DNA from: Streptomyces sp. MUM 2J
GTDB taxonomy: Bacteria > Actinomycetota > Actinomycetes > Streptomycetales > Streptomycetaceae
Direction of reading: 5' to 3'
NCBI RefSeq assembly: GCF_022414535.1
Contig: NZ_JADWYM010000004.1
Location: 244,313-308,312 of the forward strand
Length of the DNA stretch: 64,000 bases
Shown: positions 53,948 through 64,000 of the stretch, one piece after another
Numbering within the stretch: the first letter of the stretch is position 1
How the letters are laid out: each line of letters starts with the position of its first letter
Notes under the pieces: model-generated
Seen by the model: the letters and a program-made list of their open reading frames with translations, nothing else
Databases searched by the model: none
What the model was told of the DNA's origin: nothing
Position numbers and translations under genes: made by a program

Positions 53948-55039
53948 CTAGCGACGCGCGGCGGCGATCGCCTCGTACACCATGCCGACGAGCAGGTCGT
54001 CGGCGTCCCGGCGGCCGAACTCGGCGGCGGAACGGGACATCTGGTAGAGCCGGTGGGGGTCGGCGAGCACGGGAAGGACGTTCTGCTGCACCCACTCCGG
54101 CGTCAGGTCCGCGTCGTCGACGAGGAGTCCGCCGCCCGCCTTCACCACCGGCTGGGCGTTCAGCCGCTGTTCGCCGTTGCCGATGGGCAGCGGGACGTAG
54201 GCGGCCGGAAGCCCGACGGCGGAGAGTTCGGCGACGGTCATCGCACCCGCGCGGCAGAGCATCATGTCCGCCGCGGCGTACGCGAGGTCCATCCGGTCCA
54301 GGTAACTTACCGGGATGTAGGGGGGCATTCCCGGCATCTGCTGGACCTGCGGCAGTTCGTTCTTCGGGCCGACCGCGTGCAGGATCTGGATACCGGCCTG
54401 CTGGAGCCAGGGCGCGACCTGCTGGACGACCTCGTTGAGGCGGCGGGCGCCCTGCGAGCCTCCGGAGACCAGCAGCGTGGGCAGGTTGGGGTCGAGCCCG
54501 AACATCGCGCGGGCCCCGGGGCGCGCGGCGGCCCGGTCCAGGGTGGCGATGGAGTGGCGCAGCGGGATCCCGATGTAGCGCGCGCCCCGCAGTTTGCTGT
54601 CGGGGGTGGCGACGGCGACCTGGGCGGCGTACCGGGAGCCGATCTTGTTGGCGAGACCGGGCCGGGCGTTCGCCTCGTGGATGACGATCGGCACGCCCAG
54701 GCGCTTGGCGGCGAGGTAGCCGGGCAGGGCCACGTAGCCGCCGAAGCCGACGACCGCGTCGGCCTTGGTCCGCTCCAGGATCTGCTCGGCTGCCTTGATG
54801 GTGCCGCGCAGCCGGCCCGGGACGGTGATCAGCTCGGGCGTGGGCTTGCGCGGGAGCGGGACGGCCGGGATCAGCGCCAGCTCGTAGCCCCGCTGCGGGA
54901 CCAGCTGGGTCTCCAGGCCGCGCTCCGTGCCCAGAGCCGTGATCCCCACGGTCGGGTCCTGCCTGCGCAGGGCGTCCGCGAGGGCGAGCGCGGGCTCGAT
55001 GTGGCCCGCGGTACCCCCGCCGGCGAGTACGACATGCAC
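53948..55039 (-). CDS. murG: UDP-GlcNAc:lipid I N-acetylglucosaminyltransferase
   Basis: 363 aa GT-B enzyme making lipid II at the inner membrane face. Motifs [22 protein letters not shown] (about 3-24), [48 protein letters not shown] and [24 protein letters not shown]. Starts 6 nt after ftsW, so co-translated. Confidence 0.97.
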   Translation of the reverse strand: MHVVLAGGGTAGHIEPALALADALRRQDPTVGITALGTERGLETQLVPQRGYELALIPAVPLPRKPTPELITVPGRLRGTIKAAEQILERTKADAVVGFGGYVALPGYLAAKRLGVPIVIHEANARPGLANKIGSRYAAQVAVATPDSKLRGARYIGIPLRHSIATLDRAAARPGARAMFGLDPNLPTLLVSGGSQGARRLNEVVQQVAPWLQQAGIQILHAVGPKNELPQVQQMPGMPPYIPVSYLDRMDLAYAAADMMLCRAGAMTVAELSAVGLPAAYVPLPIGNGEQRLNAQPVVKAGGGLLVDDADLTPEWVQQNVLPVLADPHRLYQMSRSAAEFGRRDADDLLVGMVYEAIAAARR

Positions 55040-55045
55040 CGAAAT

Positions 55046-56401
55046 TCACCGCTCTCCGGACGGGCGCGCCACCGGGGCACGCCGTCGCATCGTGTTCCAT
55101 CTCCTGGGTCCCGCGGGACCCCCGGCCCCCCGCTTTCTACCAAAGCGAGGTTGCCGCACCGCAAGCGCCGCCCGCGCACCGGGCTCCTCACGCGCGAAGG
55201 CGATCAGCAGCCCGACCGCGAACATGGTCGGCAGCAGGGCGGAACCTCCGTAGGAGAACAGCGGAAGGGGGACGCCGGCGATCGGCAGCAGACCGAGCAC
55301 CGCACCGATGTTGACCACCGCCTGGGCGGTGATCCAGGTGGTCACGCCTCCCGCGGCATACCTGACGAAGGGGTCCTCCGTGCGTCCGGCCACGCGGATA
55401 CCCGCATAGCCTAGAGCCGCGAACAGGGCGAGTACCGACAGCGTCCCCACCAGCCCCAGTTCCTCACCGGTGACCGCGAAGATGAAGTCGGTGTGCGCTT
55501 CGGGGAGTTGGCCCCATTTTTCCACACTCGCACCAAGTCCGGAGCCGAAGATCCCGCCGGACGCGAGGGCGTAGATGCCGTGCACGGCCTGCCAGCAGTC
55601 GGCGGCACCGGAGCGGGGCTCGGTGGCGCCGATGCAGGCGAGCCGGGCCATGCGGTTGGGGCTGGTCCTGATCAGGATCGCACCGATCACGCCGGCGAGG
55701 GAGAGCACGCCGACGAAGAGCCGGGTGGGCGCTCCCGCGAGCCACAGCAGGCCGAACAGGATCGCCGTGAGGATGATCGCGGTACCCATGTCGCCACCGA
55801 GCATGATCAGTCCGAGCAGCAGGAAGCCGACCGGCACCAGCGGGACCAGCATGTGCTTCCACTGGGTCAGCAGCTTCTTGTCCTGTTTGCGGGCCATCAG
55901 GTCGGCGCCCCACAGCACGAGTGCGAGCTTGCCGAACTCGCTGGGCTGGAGCATGAAGGGGCCCCCGAGCGAGATCCAGTTCTGGTTGCCGTGAATCGCG
56001 ACGCCGATACCCGGCACCTGCACCAGGATCATCAGGAACACGGCGCCGGCCAGGATGGGGTAGGCAAGCGCCCGGTGCAGCGTGACGGGCATGCGCGAGG
56101 CGGCGTACAGCAGGATGCCGCCGATGGCGGCGGCCAGCAGTTGCTTGCGGAAGAAGTAGGAGCCGGGCAGCGACATCTGCAGCGCGGTGATCTGGGATGC
56201 CGAGTACACCATCACCAGGCCGAGCACGGTGATCAGCAGGCTGCCGCCGAGGATCAGGTAGTACGCGGTCAGGGGCCGGTCCCACGCCTTGCGGGCCCGG
56301 TCCAGCAGCCGCCGGAGGGGGTTCTCGCGGGCCGGGCGGGCGGGGGCGGGGCGCCGGGGGGCCCGCTGCACGGGCGGCCGGCCGGTACGGCTACTGGGCA
56401 T
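55046..56401 (-). CDS. ftsW: Peptidoglycan glycosyltransferase FtsW
   Basis: 451 aa SEDS protein with ten transmembrane helices. NQNWISLGGPFMLQPSEFGKLALVLW and GGDMGTAIIL are SEDS hallmarks; EAHTDFIFAVTGEELGLVG and VPLPLFSYGGSALLPTM follow. Polymerises lipid II at the septum with FtsI. Pro/Arg-rich ends on both sides of the core. Start: ATG at 56401 has GTGGAGG at 6 nt; an in-frame GTG four codons upstream is part of that site. Confidence 0.96.
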   Translation of the reverse strand: MPSSRTGRPPVQRAPRRPAPARPARENPLRRLLDRARKAWDRPLTAYYLILGGSLLITVLGLVMVYSASQITALQMSLPGSYFFRKQLLAAAIGGILLYAASRMPVTLHRALAYPILAGAVFLMILVQVPGIGVAIHGNQNWISLGGPFMLQPSEFGKLALVLWGADLMARKQDKKLLTQWKHMLVPLVPVGFLLLGLIMLGGDMGTAIILTAILFGLLWLAGAPTRLFVGVLSLAGVIGAILIRTSPNRMARLACIGATEPRSGAADCWQAVHGIYALASGGIFGSGLGASVEKWGQLPEAHTDFIFAVTGEELGLVGTLSVLALFAALGYAGIRVAGRTEDPFVRYAAGGVTTWITAQAVVNIGAVLGLLPIAGVPLPLFSYGGSALLPTMFAVGLLIAFAREEPGARAALAVRQPRFGRKRGAGGPAGPRRWNTMRRRAPVARPSGER

Positions 56402-56469
56402 CGGCGCCTCCACTGCACGTCGGCCGTCCCACGCGTCCCTCCCAAGATCCGCCCGGCGGGCGGCCGGGG

Positions 56470-57921
56470 TCAGGCTTCGAGCTCGCGGACCGCCGCCGCG
56501 AACGCGTCACCGCGCTGGTTGTAATTGGTGAACATGTCCATGGAGGCGCAGGCCGGAGCCAGCAGCACCGTGTCGCCGGGCTGTGCGAGCCGCTGGGCTT
56601 CCGTCACCGCCTGGAGCATCGCCCCAGTGTCGGTCCGGTCGAGGTCGACCACGGGTACCTCCGGCGCGTGTCGCGCCAGGGCTTCCCGGATCAGGGCACG
56701 GTCTGCGCCCATCAGCACCGCGCCACGCAGGTGCTTCGCCGAGCCGGCGACCAGTTCGTCGAAGGTGGCGCCCTTCGCCAGACCGCCCGCGATCCAGACG
56801 ATCGACTCGTACGCCGCCAACGAGGCCTGTGCCGCGTGGGTGTTGGTCGCCTTGGAGTCGTCGACGTAGGCGACCCCGCCGACGTCCGCCACGTGCGCGA
56901 TGCGGTGGGCGTCCGGTCGGAAGGCCCGCAGTCCCTCGCGCACGGCGGCCGGGGGCACCCCGAAGGCGCGGGCGAGGGCCGCGGCCGCGAGGGCGTTGGC
57001 GACGTTGTGCGGGGCGGACGGCCGGACGTCGGAGACCTCCGCGAGTTCCTGGGCGTTCCTCTGCCGGTTCTCGACGAAGGCGCGGTCGACGAGGATGCCC
57101 TCGACGACGCCCAGTTGGGACGGGGCGGGCGTGCCGAGGGTGAAGCCGACGGCCCGGCAGCCCTCCTCGACGTCTGCCCCGCGCACCAGGTCCTCGGTGG
57201 CCCTGTCGGCGACGTTGTAGACGCAGGCGACACGGTTGCCCTCGTAGATGCGGCCCTTGTCGGCGGCGTAGGCCTCCATGGAGCCGTGCCAGTCGAGGTG
57301 GTCGGGGGCGAGGTTGAGCACGGCGGCGGAGTGGGCGCGCAGGGAGGGCGCCCAGTGCAGCTGGTAGCTGGACAGCTCGACGGCGAGGACGTCGTACGGC
57401 TCGTCGCCGAGCACCGCGTCCAGCAGTGAGACGCCGATGTTGCCGACGGCGGCGGTCCGCAGTCCGGCGGCCCTGAGGATCGAGGCCAGCATCTGCACGG
57501 TCGTCGTCTTGCCGTTGGTCCCGGTCACGCACAGCCAGGGCGCCGCGTCCGGGCCGCGCAGCCGCCAGGCCAGCTCGACGTCGCCCCAGACGGGGACACC
57601 CGCCTCCGCGGCGGCTGTGAACAGGGGCTTGTCGGGCTTCCAGCCGGGCGCGGTGACGATGAGGTCGGTGCCCTCGGGCAGGGTCGCGCCGTCGCCCAGG
57701 CGCACGGTGACACCGAGCGCCTGAAGCTGTGCGGCCTGCTCGCGCGCGCGTGCGTCGTCGCCGTCGTTGACCACGGTCACCTTCGCGCCGAGGCCGTGCA
57801 GCACCGTGGCCGCCGGGATGCCGGAGACGCCGAGCCCGGCGACCGTGACGTGCTTGCCGTGGAACTCCGGCGAGCCGTCACGCCGCGAGGACACCGAGGA
57901 GGTCACTTGTCCGCTGCCCAT
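56470..57921 (-). CDS. murD: UDP-MurNAc-L-Ala:D-Glu ligase
   Basis: 483 aa. N-terminal Rossmann domain ([30 protein letters not shown]), ATP loop [15 protein letters not shown] (about 131-145), [12 protein letters not shown], and C-terminal [15 protein letters not shown]. Adds D-Glu to the stem peptide. The ATG at 57921 overlaps mraY by 19 nt; a GTG at 57906 that overlaps the mraY stop (GTGA) is an equally plausible start. Confidence 0.96.
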   Translation of the reverse strand: MGSGQVTSSVSSRRDGSPEFHGKHVTVAGLGVSGIPAATVLHGLGAKVTVVNDGDDARAREQAAQLQALGVTVRLGDGATLPEGTDLIVTAPGWKPDKPLFTAAAEAGVPVWGDVELAWRLRGPDAAPWLCVTGTNGKTTTVQMLASILRAAGLRTAAVGNIGVSLLDAVLGDEPYDVLAVELSSYQLHWAPSLRAHSAAVLNLAPDHLDWHGSMEAYAADKGRIYEGNRVACVYNVADRATEDLVRGADVEEGCRAVGFTLGTPAPSQLGVVEGILVDRAFVENRQRNAQELAEVSDVRPSAPHNVANALAAAALARAFGVPPAAVREGLRAFRPDAHRIAHVADVGGVAYVDDSKATNTHAAQASLAAYESIVWIAGGLAKGATFDELVAGSAKHLRGAVLMGADRALIREALARHAPEVPVVDLDRTDTGAMLQAVTEAQRLAQPGDTVLLAPACASMDMFTNYNQRGDAFAAAVRELEA

Positions 57922-58994
57922 CCTGCGTAGAAGAGGCCCAGGCCGACGATCACACAGATGCCCTGGATGATCCAGAAGCGGACCACGACCAGGACCTCGG
58001 ACCAGCCCTTGAGTTCGAAGTGGTGCTGGAGCGGCGCCATGCGGAAGACGCGCTTGCCGGTGAGGCGGAAGGAGCCGACCTGGATGACCACCGACATGGT
58101 GATCAGCACGAACAGACCGCCCATGATGGCCAGCAGCAGCTCCGTGCGGGAGCAGATGGCCAGGCCCGTGAGGACACCGCCCAGGGCGAGGGAGCCGGTG
58201 TCGCCCATGAAGATCTTCGCCGGTGAGGTGTTCCACCACAGGAAGCCCAGGCAGGCGCCCATCAGTGCGGAGGCGACGACCGCCAGGTCCAGCGGGTCGC
58301 GCACCTCGTAGCAGGCGTTGGGGTTGGTGAGGGTCAGCGCGTTGGCGCAGGACTCCTGGAACTGCCAGACGCCGATGAAGGTGTAGGCACCGAAGACGAG
58401 CACGGAGGCTCCGGTGGCCAGGCCGTCCAGACCGTCGGTCAGGTTCACACCGTTCGACATCGCCAGGATCATGAACAGCGCCCAGACGACGAACAGCACC
58501 GGGCCGATCGTCCAGCCGAAGTCGGTGATGAACGACAGCTTGGTGGAGGCCGGGGTGTTGCCGCGGGCGTCCTGGAACTGGAGCGCGAGCACCGCGAAGG
58601 AGATGCCGACGATGAGCTGACCGGCCATCTTGGCCTTGGCGCGCAGGCCCAGCGAACGCCGCTTGACGATCTTGATGTAGTCGTCGAGGAAGCCGACCAG
58701 GCCCATGCCGACCATCAGCCCGAGGACGAGCACGCCGGAGAAGGTCGGCGTGGCTGCCCGGTCGGTGGTCCAGGTCGTGATCACCTTCGACAGGAAGTAC
58801 GCGGCGACCGTCGCCAGGATGAAGGCGATGCCGCCCATGGTCGGCGTCCCGCGCTTGCTGGCGTGCTCGCGCGGGCCGTCGTCGCGGATGTACTGGCCGT
58901 AGCCCTTGCGGGCCAGGAGCTTGATCAGCAGCGGTGTGCCGACCAGGGTCAGGAAGAGGCCGATGACTCCGGAGAACAGGATCTGCTTCATCAT
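57903..58994 (-). CDS. mraY: Phospho-MurNAc-pentapeptide transferase
   Basis: 363 aa, ten transmembrane helices. Motifs [22 protein letters not shown] (catalytic Asp pair, about 103-104), [24 protein letters not shown] and [17 protein letters not shown]. Transfers phospho-MurNAc-pentapeptide to undecaprenyl phosphate to make lipid I. ATG overlaps the murF stop (ATGA), with a second ATG directly after. Confidence 0.97.
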   Translation of the reverse strand: MMKQILFSGVIGLFLTLVGTPLLIKLLARKGYGQYIRDDGPREHASKRGTPTMGGIAFILATVAAYFLSKVITTWTTDRAATPTFSGVLVLGLMVGMGLVGFLDDYIKIVKRRSLGLRAKAKMAGQLIVGISFAVLALQFQDARGNTPASTKLSFITDFGWTIGPVLFVVWALFMILAMSNGVNLTDGLDGLATGASVLVFGAYTFIGVWQFQESCANALTLTNPNACYEVRDPLDLAVVASALMGACLGFLWWNTSPAKIFMGDTGSLALGGVLTGLAICSRTELLLAIMGGLFVLITMSVVIQVGSFRLTGKRVFRMAPLQHHFELKGWSEVLVVVRFWIIQGICVIVGLGLFYAGWAADK

Positions 58995-60412
58995 CGGGCG
59001 GAAACCTCACCCTCGGCGCCGGTCTCCAGCAGGGCCTGCGCCACGCTCTCCAGGCCGACCGCCCGGGACGCCTTCACGAGTACCACGTCCCCCGGGCGCA
59101 ACTCGCTGCGCAACAGGTCGACCGCCGCCTGTGCGTCGGACACGTGCACCGACTCCTCACCCCACGAACCCTCGTTATATGCGCCCAGTTGCAGCCAGGC
59201 GGCTTCCCTGCCCCCGACCGCGACGAGCTTGCTGACGTTGAGCCGGACGGCTAGCCGTCCGACCGCGTCGTGCTCGGCGAGCGCCTCGTCCCCGAGCTCG
59301 GCCATCTGGCCGAGCACCGCCCACGTGCGTCCCCCTCGTGCCCGTGGGGCCTCGCCCATGGCCACCAGTGCGCGCAGGGCGGCCCGCATGGACTCGGGGT
59401 TCGCGTTGTAGGCGTCGTTGACGATCGTCACGCCGTCCGGGCGCTCGGTGACCTCCATACGCCAGCGGGAGAGGGAGCCCGCCTCGGAGAGCGCGATGGC
59501 GATCTCTTCCGCGGACATGCCCAGCTCATGGGCGACGGACGCCGCGGCGAGCGCGTTCGACACGTGGTGCTCACCGTACAGGCGCATGGTCACATCGCTT
59601 GCACCGGAGGGTGTGAGAAGCCTGAACGAAGGCTGTCCGCTGTCCGTGAGTCGCACGTTCTCGGCGCGTACGTCCGCTTCGTCGCTCTCGCCGAAGAGGA
59701 CCACCTTCGCCTTGGTCCGGGCAGCCATGGCGCGTACGTGGGGATCGTCCGCGTTGAGGATCGCGGCCCCGTCCTCCGGAAGCGCTTCGACGAGTTCGCC
59801 CTTGGCCTGTGCGATCTGCTCCCGGCCGCCGAACTCCCCGATGTGGGCGCTGCCGACGTTGAGCACGACGCCGATCCTCGGCGGTGTCAGACCGGTGAGG
59901 TAGCGGATGTGGCCGATGCCGCGTGCGCCCATCTCCAGCACGAGGAACCTCGTGTCCTCGGTGGCGGACAGCGCCGTCAGCGGCAACCCGATCTCGTTGT
60001 TGAGCGAGCCGGGTGTGAACACCGTCGGCGCCTTGCTCTGGAGTACCTGGGCGATGAGGTCCTTGGTGCTGGTCTTGCCCGCCGAGCCGGTCAGGGCGAC
60101 GAGGGTGGCGCCGAGCCGCCGTACGACGTGCCGGGCGAGCGCGCCGAGGGCGCCCTGGACGTCCTCGACGACGATCGCGGGGACACCGACCGGGCGCGAG
60201 GCCAGCACGGCCGCCGCGCCCGCCGCCACGACGGCCTGCGCGAAGTCGTGGCCGTCCACGCGTTCGCCGCGGAAGGCGACGAACAGGCTGCCGGGCCCCG
60301 CCTCGCGGGAGTCCCGGACCACCGGTCCGGTGACCTGCACCGACGGATCCGGTATGTCGTGCGTCTGCCCGCCGACGACTTCGGCGATCTCGGCGAGGGA
60401 GAGGGCGATCAC
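58991..60412 (-). CDS. murF: UDP-MurNAc-tripeptide:D-Ala-D-Ala ligase
   Basis: 473 aa. MurF N-domain ([38 protein letters not shown]), ATP loop [15 protein letters not shown] (about 108-122), [20 protein letters not shown] and C-terminal [17 protein letters not shown]. Adds D-Ala-D-Ala to complete the pentapeptide. GTG at 60412 has AGGGA 7 nt upstream inside the end of murE, 4 nt after its stop. Confidence 0.96.
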   Translation of the reverse strand: MIALSLAEIAEVVGGQTHDIPDPSVQVTGPVVRDSREAGPGSLFVAFRGERVDGHDFAQAVVAAGAAAVLASRPVGVPAIVVEDVQGALGALARHVVRRLGATLVALTGSAGKTSTKDLIAQVLQSKAPTVFTPGSLNNEIGLPLTALSATEDTRFLVLEMGARGIGHIRYLTGLTPPRIGVVLNVGSAHIGEFGGREQIAQAKGELVEALPEDGAAILNADDPHVRAMAARTKAKVVLFGESDEADVRAENVRLTDSGQPSFRLLTPSGASDVTMRLYGEHHVSNALAAASVAHELGMSAEEIAIALSEAGSLSRWRMEVTERPDGVTIVNDAYNANPESMRAALRALVAMGEAPRARGGRTWAVLGQMAELGDEALAEHDAVGRLAVRLNVSKLVAVGGREAAWLQLGAYNEGSWGEESVHVSDAQAAVDLLRSELRPGDVVLVKASRAVGLESVAQALLETGAEGEVSAR

Positions 60413-60416
60413 AAGT

Positions 60417-61937
60417 TCATCCCTGGGTCTTCTGGATAGCTTCGCGAAGCACCTGGCGGTCGTCGAAGGGACGCACCACCCCGGCGATGTCCTGGCCCTG
60501 CTCGTGGCCCTTGCCCGCGACCAGCACGGTGTCCCCGGGGTGCGCACGGGCCACCGCCGCGGCGATCGCGGCGGCCCGGTCCTCGAAGAGGGCGACCTCG
60601 CCGCGCTCGTGCGCGGGCACGGAGGCGGCGCCCTGGAGCATGGTGGCGAGGATCGCGAGCGGATCCTCGGAACGGGGGTTGTCGGAGGTCAGTACGGCGG
60701 TGTCGGCGAACCGCGCCGCCGCGGCACCCATCGGGGCGCGCTTGGTGGTGTCGCGGTCGCCGCCGCAGCCGAGCACGATGTGCAGCCGCCCCTTGGTGAC
60801 CTTGCGCAGGGCCCTGAGCACCGACTCGACGGCGTCCGTCTTGTGGGCGTAGTCGACGACCGCGAGATACGGCTGCCCGGCGTCCACCCGCTCCAGGCGC
60901 CCCGGTACGCCGGGCACCGCGGCGATACCGCCGGCGGCCGCCTGCGGGTCGAGGCCGGCGACGGCGAGGGCGACGACTGCCGCGAGGGTGTTCGCCACGT
61001 TGAAGGGGCCCGCGAGCGGCGACCGGGCGGCGAGGCGCTGTCCGTCGGGCCCGACGACGGTGAACGTCGAGTCCAGCGGACCGACTTCGACGTCCTCGGC
61101 GCGCCAGTCGGCGTCGGGGTGGCCCTCGGCGGAGTAGGTGACCACGGGGACGGTCGCCTCGTGCACGAGCCGGCGGCCGTACTCGTCGTCGAGGTTGACC
61201 ACGCCGCGCCTGCTGCGCTCCGGTGTGAACAGCTGCGCCTTGGCCCGGAAGTAGTCCTCCATGTCGGAGTGGAACTCCATGTGCTCGGGGCTGAGGTTGG
61301 TGAAGACGGCGATGTCGAAGACGCAGCCGTCGACGCGGCCGAGCACCAGGGCGTGGCTGGAGACCTCCATGGCCACCGCGTCGACGCCGCGTTCGCGCAT
61401 CACGGCGAACAGGGCCTGCAGGTCGGTGGCTTCGGGGGTGGTGCGCTCGGACTTGATGCGCGTGTCACCGATGCGCATCTCGACGGTGCCGATGAGCCCG
61501 GTGCTGTGCGCGGTCCTCAGCCCTCCCTCGACGAGGTAGGCGGTGGTGGTCTTGCCGGAGGTGCCGGTGATGCCGATCTGGAGCAGGTCGCGGCCCGGGT
61601 GGCCGTAGATCGTGGCCGCCAGTTCGCCCATCCGCCCGCGCGGGTCGTCCACGACCAGCACCGGCAGGCCGGTCGCCGCCGCGCGCTCGAAGCCCGGCGG
61701 GTCGGTGAGCACGGCGGCCGCGCCCAGGCCTGCGGCCTGGGCGACGAAGTCGGCACCGTGCGCCCGGGCGCCGGGAAGGGCGGCGTACAGGTCGCCGGGG
61801 CGGACGGCGCGCGAGTCGTGGGTGATGCCCGTGACCTCGGCGGTGCTCTCCGGCGCGGGGACACCCAGCTCGGCGGCGAGGTCCGCGAGGGGTGCGGCGG
61901 AGACCTGCGCCGGGCGGGGCGGTCCCGGATGGTTCAC
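60417..61937 (-). CDS. murE: UDP-MurNAc-tripeptide synthetase (DAP-adding)
   Basis: 506 aa. GITHDSRAVRPGDLYAALPG, ATP loop GITGTSGKTTTAYLVEGG, EVSSHALVLGRVDG, and the diaminopimelate-selecting DNPR in LTSDNPRSEDP (Streptomyces walls carry LL-DAP). Start: GTG at 61937 (VNHPGPPRPAQV) has AAGGG at 8 nt and matches the usual family start. The frame stays open to GTG 62072 or ATG 62066, but the added 43-45 residues are low complexity with lower G/C in third positions. Confidence 0.95.
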   Translation of the reverse strand: MNHPGPPRPAQVSAAPLADLAAELGVPAPESTAEVTGITHDSRAVRPGDLYAALPGARAHGADFVAQAAGLGAAAVLTDPPGFERAAATGLPVLVVDDPRGRMGELAATIYGHPGRDLLQIGITGTSGKTTTAYLVEGGLRTAHSTGLIGTVEMRIGDTRIKSERTTPEATDLQALFAVMRERGVDAVAMEVSSHALVLGRVDGCVFDIAVFTNLSPEHMEFHSDMEDYFRAKAQLFTPERSRRGVVNLDDEYGRRLVHEATVPVVTYSAEGHPDADWRAEDVEVGPLDSTFTVVGPDGQRLAARSPLAGPFNVANTLAAVVALAVAGLDPQAAAGGIAAVPGVPGRLERVDAGQPYLAVVDYAHKTDAVESVLRALRKVTKGRLHIVLGCGGDRDTTKRAPMGAAAARFADTAVLTSDNPRSEDPLAILATMLQGAASVPAHERGEVALFEDRAAAIAAAVARAHPGDTVLVAGKGHEQGQDIAGVVRPFDDRQVLREAIQKTQG

Positions 61938-62134
61938 GGGTTGGCCCTTCTGGGTGGTTTGGGACTGATCAGCGTGTGGCACGGCGGTGAGCGTACCGGG
62001 CGTACCCGCCTGCGGGCGAAGTGAGGGGCCGGAGCCGTCCTGGTTCCCGGGCTGGGGAGTGGTCATGGTCACGGGTCGTTCCTGGCTGGTCGCGCTGATC
62101 GGGGAGGGTGCCGACGGAGTCGGTGCGGGGGCGG
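61938..62134. other. Gap between ftsI and murE
   Basis: 197 bp. Either untranslated or coding a variable Gln/Thr/Pro-rich N-terminal extension of MurE. No terminator was seen, so ftsI transcription probably runs on into murE. Confidence 0.45.
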
Positions 62135-64000
62135 TCAGGGTTCGAAGGTGACGGGCAGGTTGGCGGCCTTGGCGCCGGTCGGAGGGACCTGAAGGGACTT
62201 CAGGGCGAACTCCATCACCTGCTTGTAGATGGGTCCACAGATCTGACCACCGAAGTAGCTTCCCTCGGTGGCGTTCTGGATGGCGCAGTAGACGGTGATG
62301 CGGGGGTTGTCGGCGGGCGCGAACCCGGCGAACGACGACGTGTAGCCGTGGTACTTGCCGGTGGCCGGATCCACGCGGTTGGCCGTGCCGGTCTTGCCGG
62401 CGACCCGGTAGCCGGGGATGCGCGCCTTGTTGCCGGTGCCCTCCTCGTCGTCGACGACCGACTCCAGCATCTGGGCGAGGGACCGGGCGGTCGCGGTGCT
62501 GACCACGCGGTTCTTCTTCGGGGTCGGGACGGGGGCGAAACGGCCGTCGGGTCCCTTGGTGCCGCGCACCAGGGTCGGGGCGACACGGACGCCGCCGTTG
62601 GCGATCGTCGAGTACACGGACGCCGCCTGGAGCGCGTTGATGGAGAAGCCCTGGCCGAAAGGAATCGTGAACTGCTGCGAGGTGGACCACTTGTCCGGCG
62701 CAGCGAGGATGCCGCGGGTCTCGCCCGGGAAGCGGAGTCCGGAGGCGCCACCGATGCCGAACTTGCGCAGGTAGGAGTAGAGCACCCGGTTCGCCTCGCT
62801 CTGGGTCTTGCCGAGTTCGCCGGTCGCCATGATGGTGCCGATGTTCGAGGACTTGGCGAGCACTCCGTTGAGGGTGAGGTACCAGGTCGAGTGGTCGATG
62901 TCGTCCTGGAAGAGCCGGTCGCCGCGGTGCAGCCGGTTGGGCACGGTGAGGCGGGTCAGCGGCGTGGCGGCGTTCTCCTCCAGCACGGCGGCCATCGACA
63001 TGACCTTGGCGGTCGAACCGGGCTCGTAGGCGTCCTGGAGGGCGGGGTTGCCCAGCGTCGCGGGGTTGGCGTGGGCGAGGTCGTTCGGGTCGAAGCCGGG
63101 TGCGTTGGCCATGGCCAGGATCTCGCCGGTGCGGGTGTCCTGCACGATCACGTAGCCGCGGTCCGCCTCGGACTTCTTCACCTGTTCGCTGATGGCGTTC
63201 TGCGCCGCCCACTGGATGTCGCGGTCGATGGTGAGCTCGATGTCGCTGCCGGGCACGGCGGGCGTCTCGGTCGAGCCCGCGGTGGGCACCTGCCGGCCGC
63301 CGGACTGGGCATAGCGGATCTTGCCGTCCTTGCCGGCGAGCGTCTTGTTCAGCTGCTGCTCGATGCCGCCGCCGCCCACGCCCTCGGCGTTGACCCAGCC
63401 CAGTATCCCGGCGGCGAGGTCGCCGTTGGGGTAGACCCGCTTGCTGCTGGGGTCGGCGAAGACACCGGCGAGGACGTTCACCGTGGACCGGTCGGTCCCG
63501 GCCTTCTTGGCGAGCGCCAGCTTCAGGTCCTTGATCTGTCTCCACACCTGCGGGGTGCGGCTCAGGGCGAGCCGGACGTAACGCAGGTTCCTGTCCTTGG
63601 GCCGCAGCTTCGCGGCGATGTCCGACTGGCTCCGGCCCAGGATGGGCGCGAGCAGGGCTGCGGCCTGCTCCGGCCCGTCGCCGATCTCCAGCTGCTCGCG
63701 GGTGAACATCGTGGGGTCGGCCGTGATGTCGTACGCGTCCACGCTGGTGGCCAGGGCCACGCCGTTGCGGTCGGTGATCCCGCCGCGCTCGGCGGCCAGG
63801 GTGTGCACGACGTACCGGTTCTGCTCGGCCTTGGCGGCGTACGTGCTCGCGTCGACGGCCTGCACCTGGAGCAGCCGCACGATGAAGGCGAGCATGACGA
63901 GGGTCAGCGCGAGGCCGACCATGCGCAGGCGGGGGCGCGGGCTGCCCAGCCGGAGCGGGCGCCCCGCCGCGGCCGGCCGCGGCGGGGCGGGGCGGCGGGC
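62135..64000 (-). CDS. ftsI: Septal transpeptidase FtsI (PBP3), 5' end beyond window
   Basis: 621 residues visible; the frame is open to the window edge, and the Arg/Pro-rich cytoplasmic start continues outside. Membrane anchor MVGLALTLVMLAFIVRLLQV, then the dimerisation domain and transpeptidase domain: GSTAK (active Ser, about 302 counted from that Met), KSSNIG (about 358) and VAGKTGTANR (about 510). No PASTA domains. Cross-links septal peptidoglycan with FtsW. First division-cluster gene in the window. Confidence 0.96.
   Translation of the reverse strand, partial: ARRPAPPRPAAAGRPLRLGSPRPRLRMVGLALTLVMLAFIVRLLQVQAVDASTYAAKAEQNRYVVHTLAAERGGITDRNGVALATSVDAYDITADPTMFTREQLEIGDGPEQAAALLAPILGRSQSDIAAKLRPKDRNLRYVRLALSRTPQVWRQIKDLKLALAKKAGTDRSTVNVLAGVFADPSSKRVYPNGDLAAGILGWVNAEGVGGGGIEQQLNKTLAGKDGKIRYAQSGGRQVPTAGSTETPAVPGSDIELTIDRDIQWAAQNAISEQVKKSEADRGYVIVQDTRTGEILAMANAPGFDPNDLAHANPATLGNPALQDAYEPGSTAKVMSMAAVLEENAATPLTRLTVPNRLHRGDRLFQDDIDHSTWYLTLNGVLAKSSNIGTIMATGELGKTQSEANRVLYSYLRKFGIGGASGLRFPGETRGILAAPDKWSTSQQFTIPFGQGFSINALQAASVYSTIANGGVRVAPTLVRGTKGPDGRFAPVPTPKKNRVVSTATARSLAQMLESVVDDEEGTGNKARIPGYRVAGKTGTANRVDPATGKYHGYTSSFAGFAPADNPRITVYCAIQNATEGSYFGGQICGPIYKQVMEFALKSLQVPPTGAKAANLPVTFEP

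Overview
The window is a GC-rich actinobacterial chromosome segment. Its gene content, GTG starts, near-total G/C in third codon positions and gene order identify it as Streptomyces. The order matches, from memory, the S. coelicolor block from about SCO2033 to SCO2090. It is core chromosome, not a mobile island: no transposase, integrase, CRISPR array, tRNA or rRNA gene was seen.

Layout. (1) 0.36-2.6 kb: a VIT1/CCC1-type metal transporter with two iron-box-like sites upstream, and lgt. (2) 2.7-10.6 kb: a DsbA-like thiol protein, trpC-trpM-trpB-trpA, a DUF2752 protein, a HGxxPAAW membrane protein, a trp-associated membrane protein, trpE and hisI. (3) 10.7-17.1 kb: a TIGR03085 protein, then the his operon hisD-hisC-hisB-(54-aa membrane protein)-hisH-hisA/priA-ridA-hisF, tightly coupled by 1-4 nt overlaps. 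HisA is the actinobacterial PriA, which also does the TrpF step, so the trp and his blocks depend on each other. (4) 17.4-25.2 kb: a beta-helix membrane protein, a Lon-N-domain protein, a YbaK-like deacylase, an ABC-2 exporter pair, a NYN-domain protein and a small basic protein. (5) 25.4-30.5 kb: dnaE and a DUF2252 protein. (6) 30.5-36.2 kb: the most strain-variable part, coding for export: a small secreted protein, a membrane protein, a second DsbA-like protein, a PhoD phosphatase and an M43-type metalloprotease. (7) 36.2-43.7 kb: a hydrolase, MscS channel, SDR, Na+/H+ antiporter, GNAT, rluD, lspA and a DksA/TraR protein with a histone-H1-like tail. (8) 43.7-47.5 kb: ileS under a T-box riboswitch. 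(9) 47.8-64 kb: the division and cell-wall cluster. In transcription order (minus strand) it runs ftsI (cut by the window edge), murE, murF, mraY, murD, ftsW, murG, ftsQ, ftsZ, pgeF, yggS, sepF, yggT, divIVA.

Most units are closed by long perfect hairpins without U-tracts, as is usual in Streptomyces. The least explained signals are: two mutually exclusive perfect 16-bp hairpins between trpE and the trp-associated membrane gene; a 54-aa membrane protein inside the his operon whose stop overlaps an apparent TTG start of hisH; operator-like palindromes before hisD and before the phoD start codon; a recurring TAGGCT box 6-8 nt before start codons that suggests leaderless mRNAs; and a 44-bp perfect palindrome between a small basic gene and dnaE. 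Everything here was read by eye, so residue positions are approximate.
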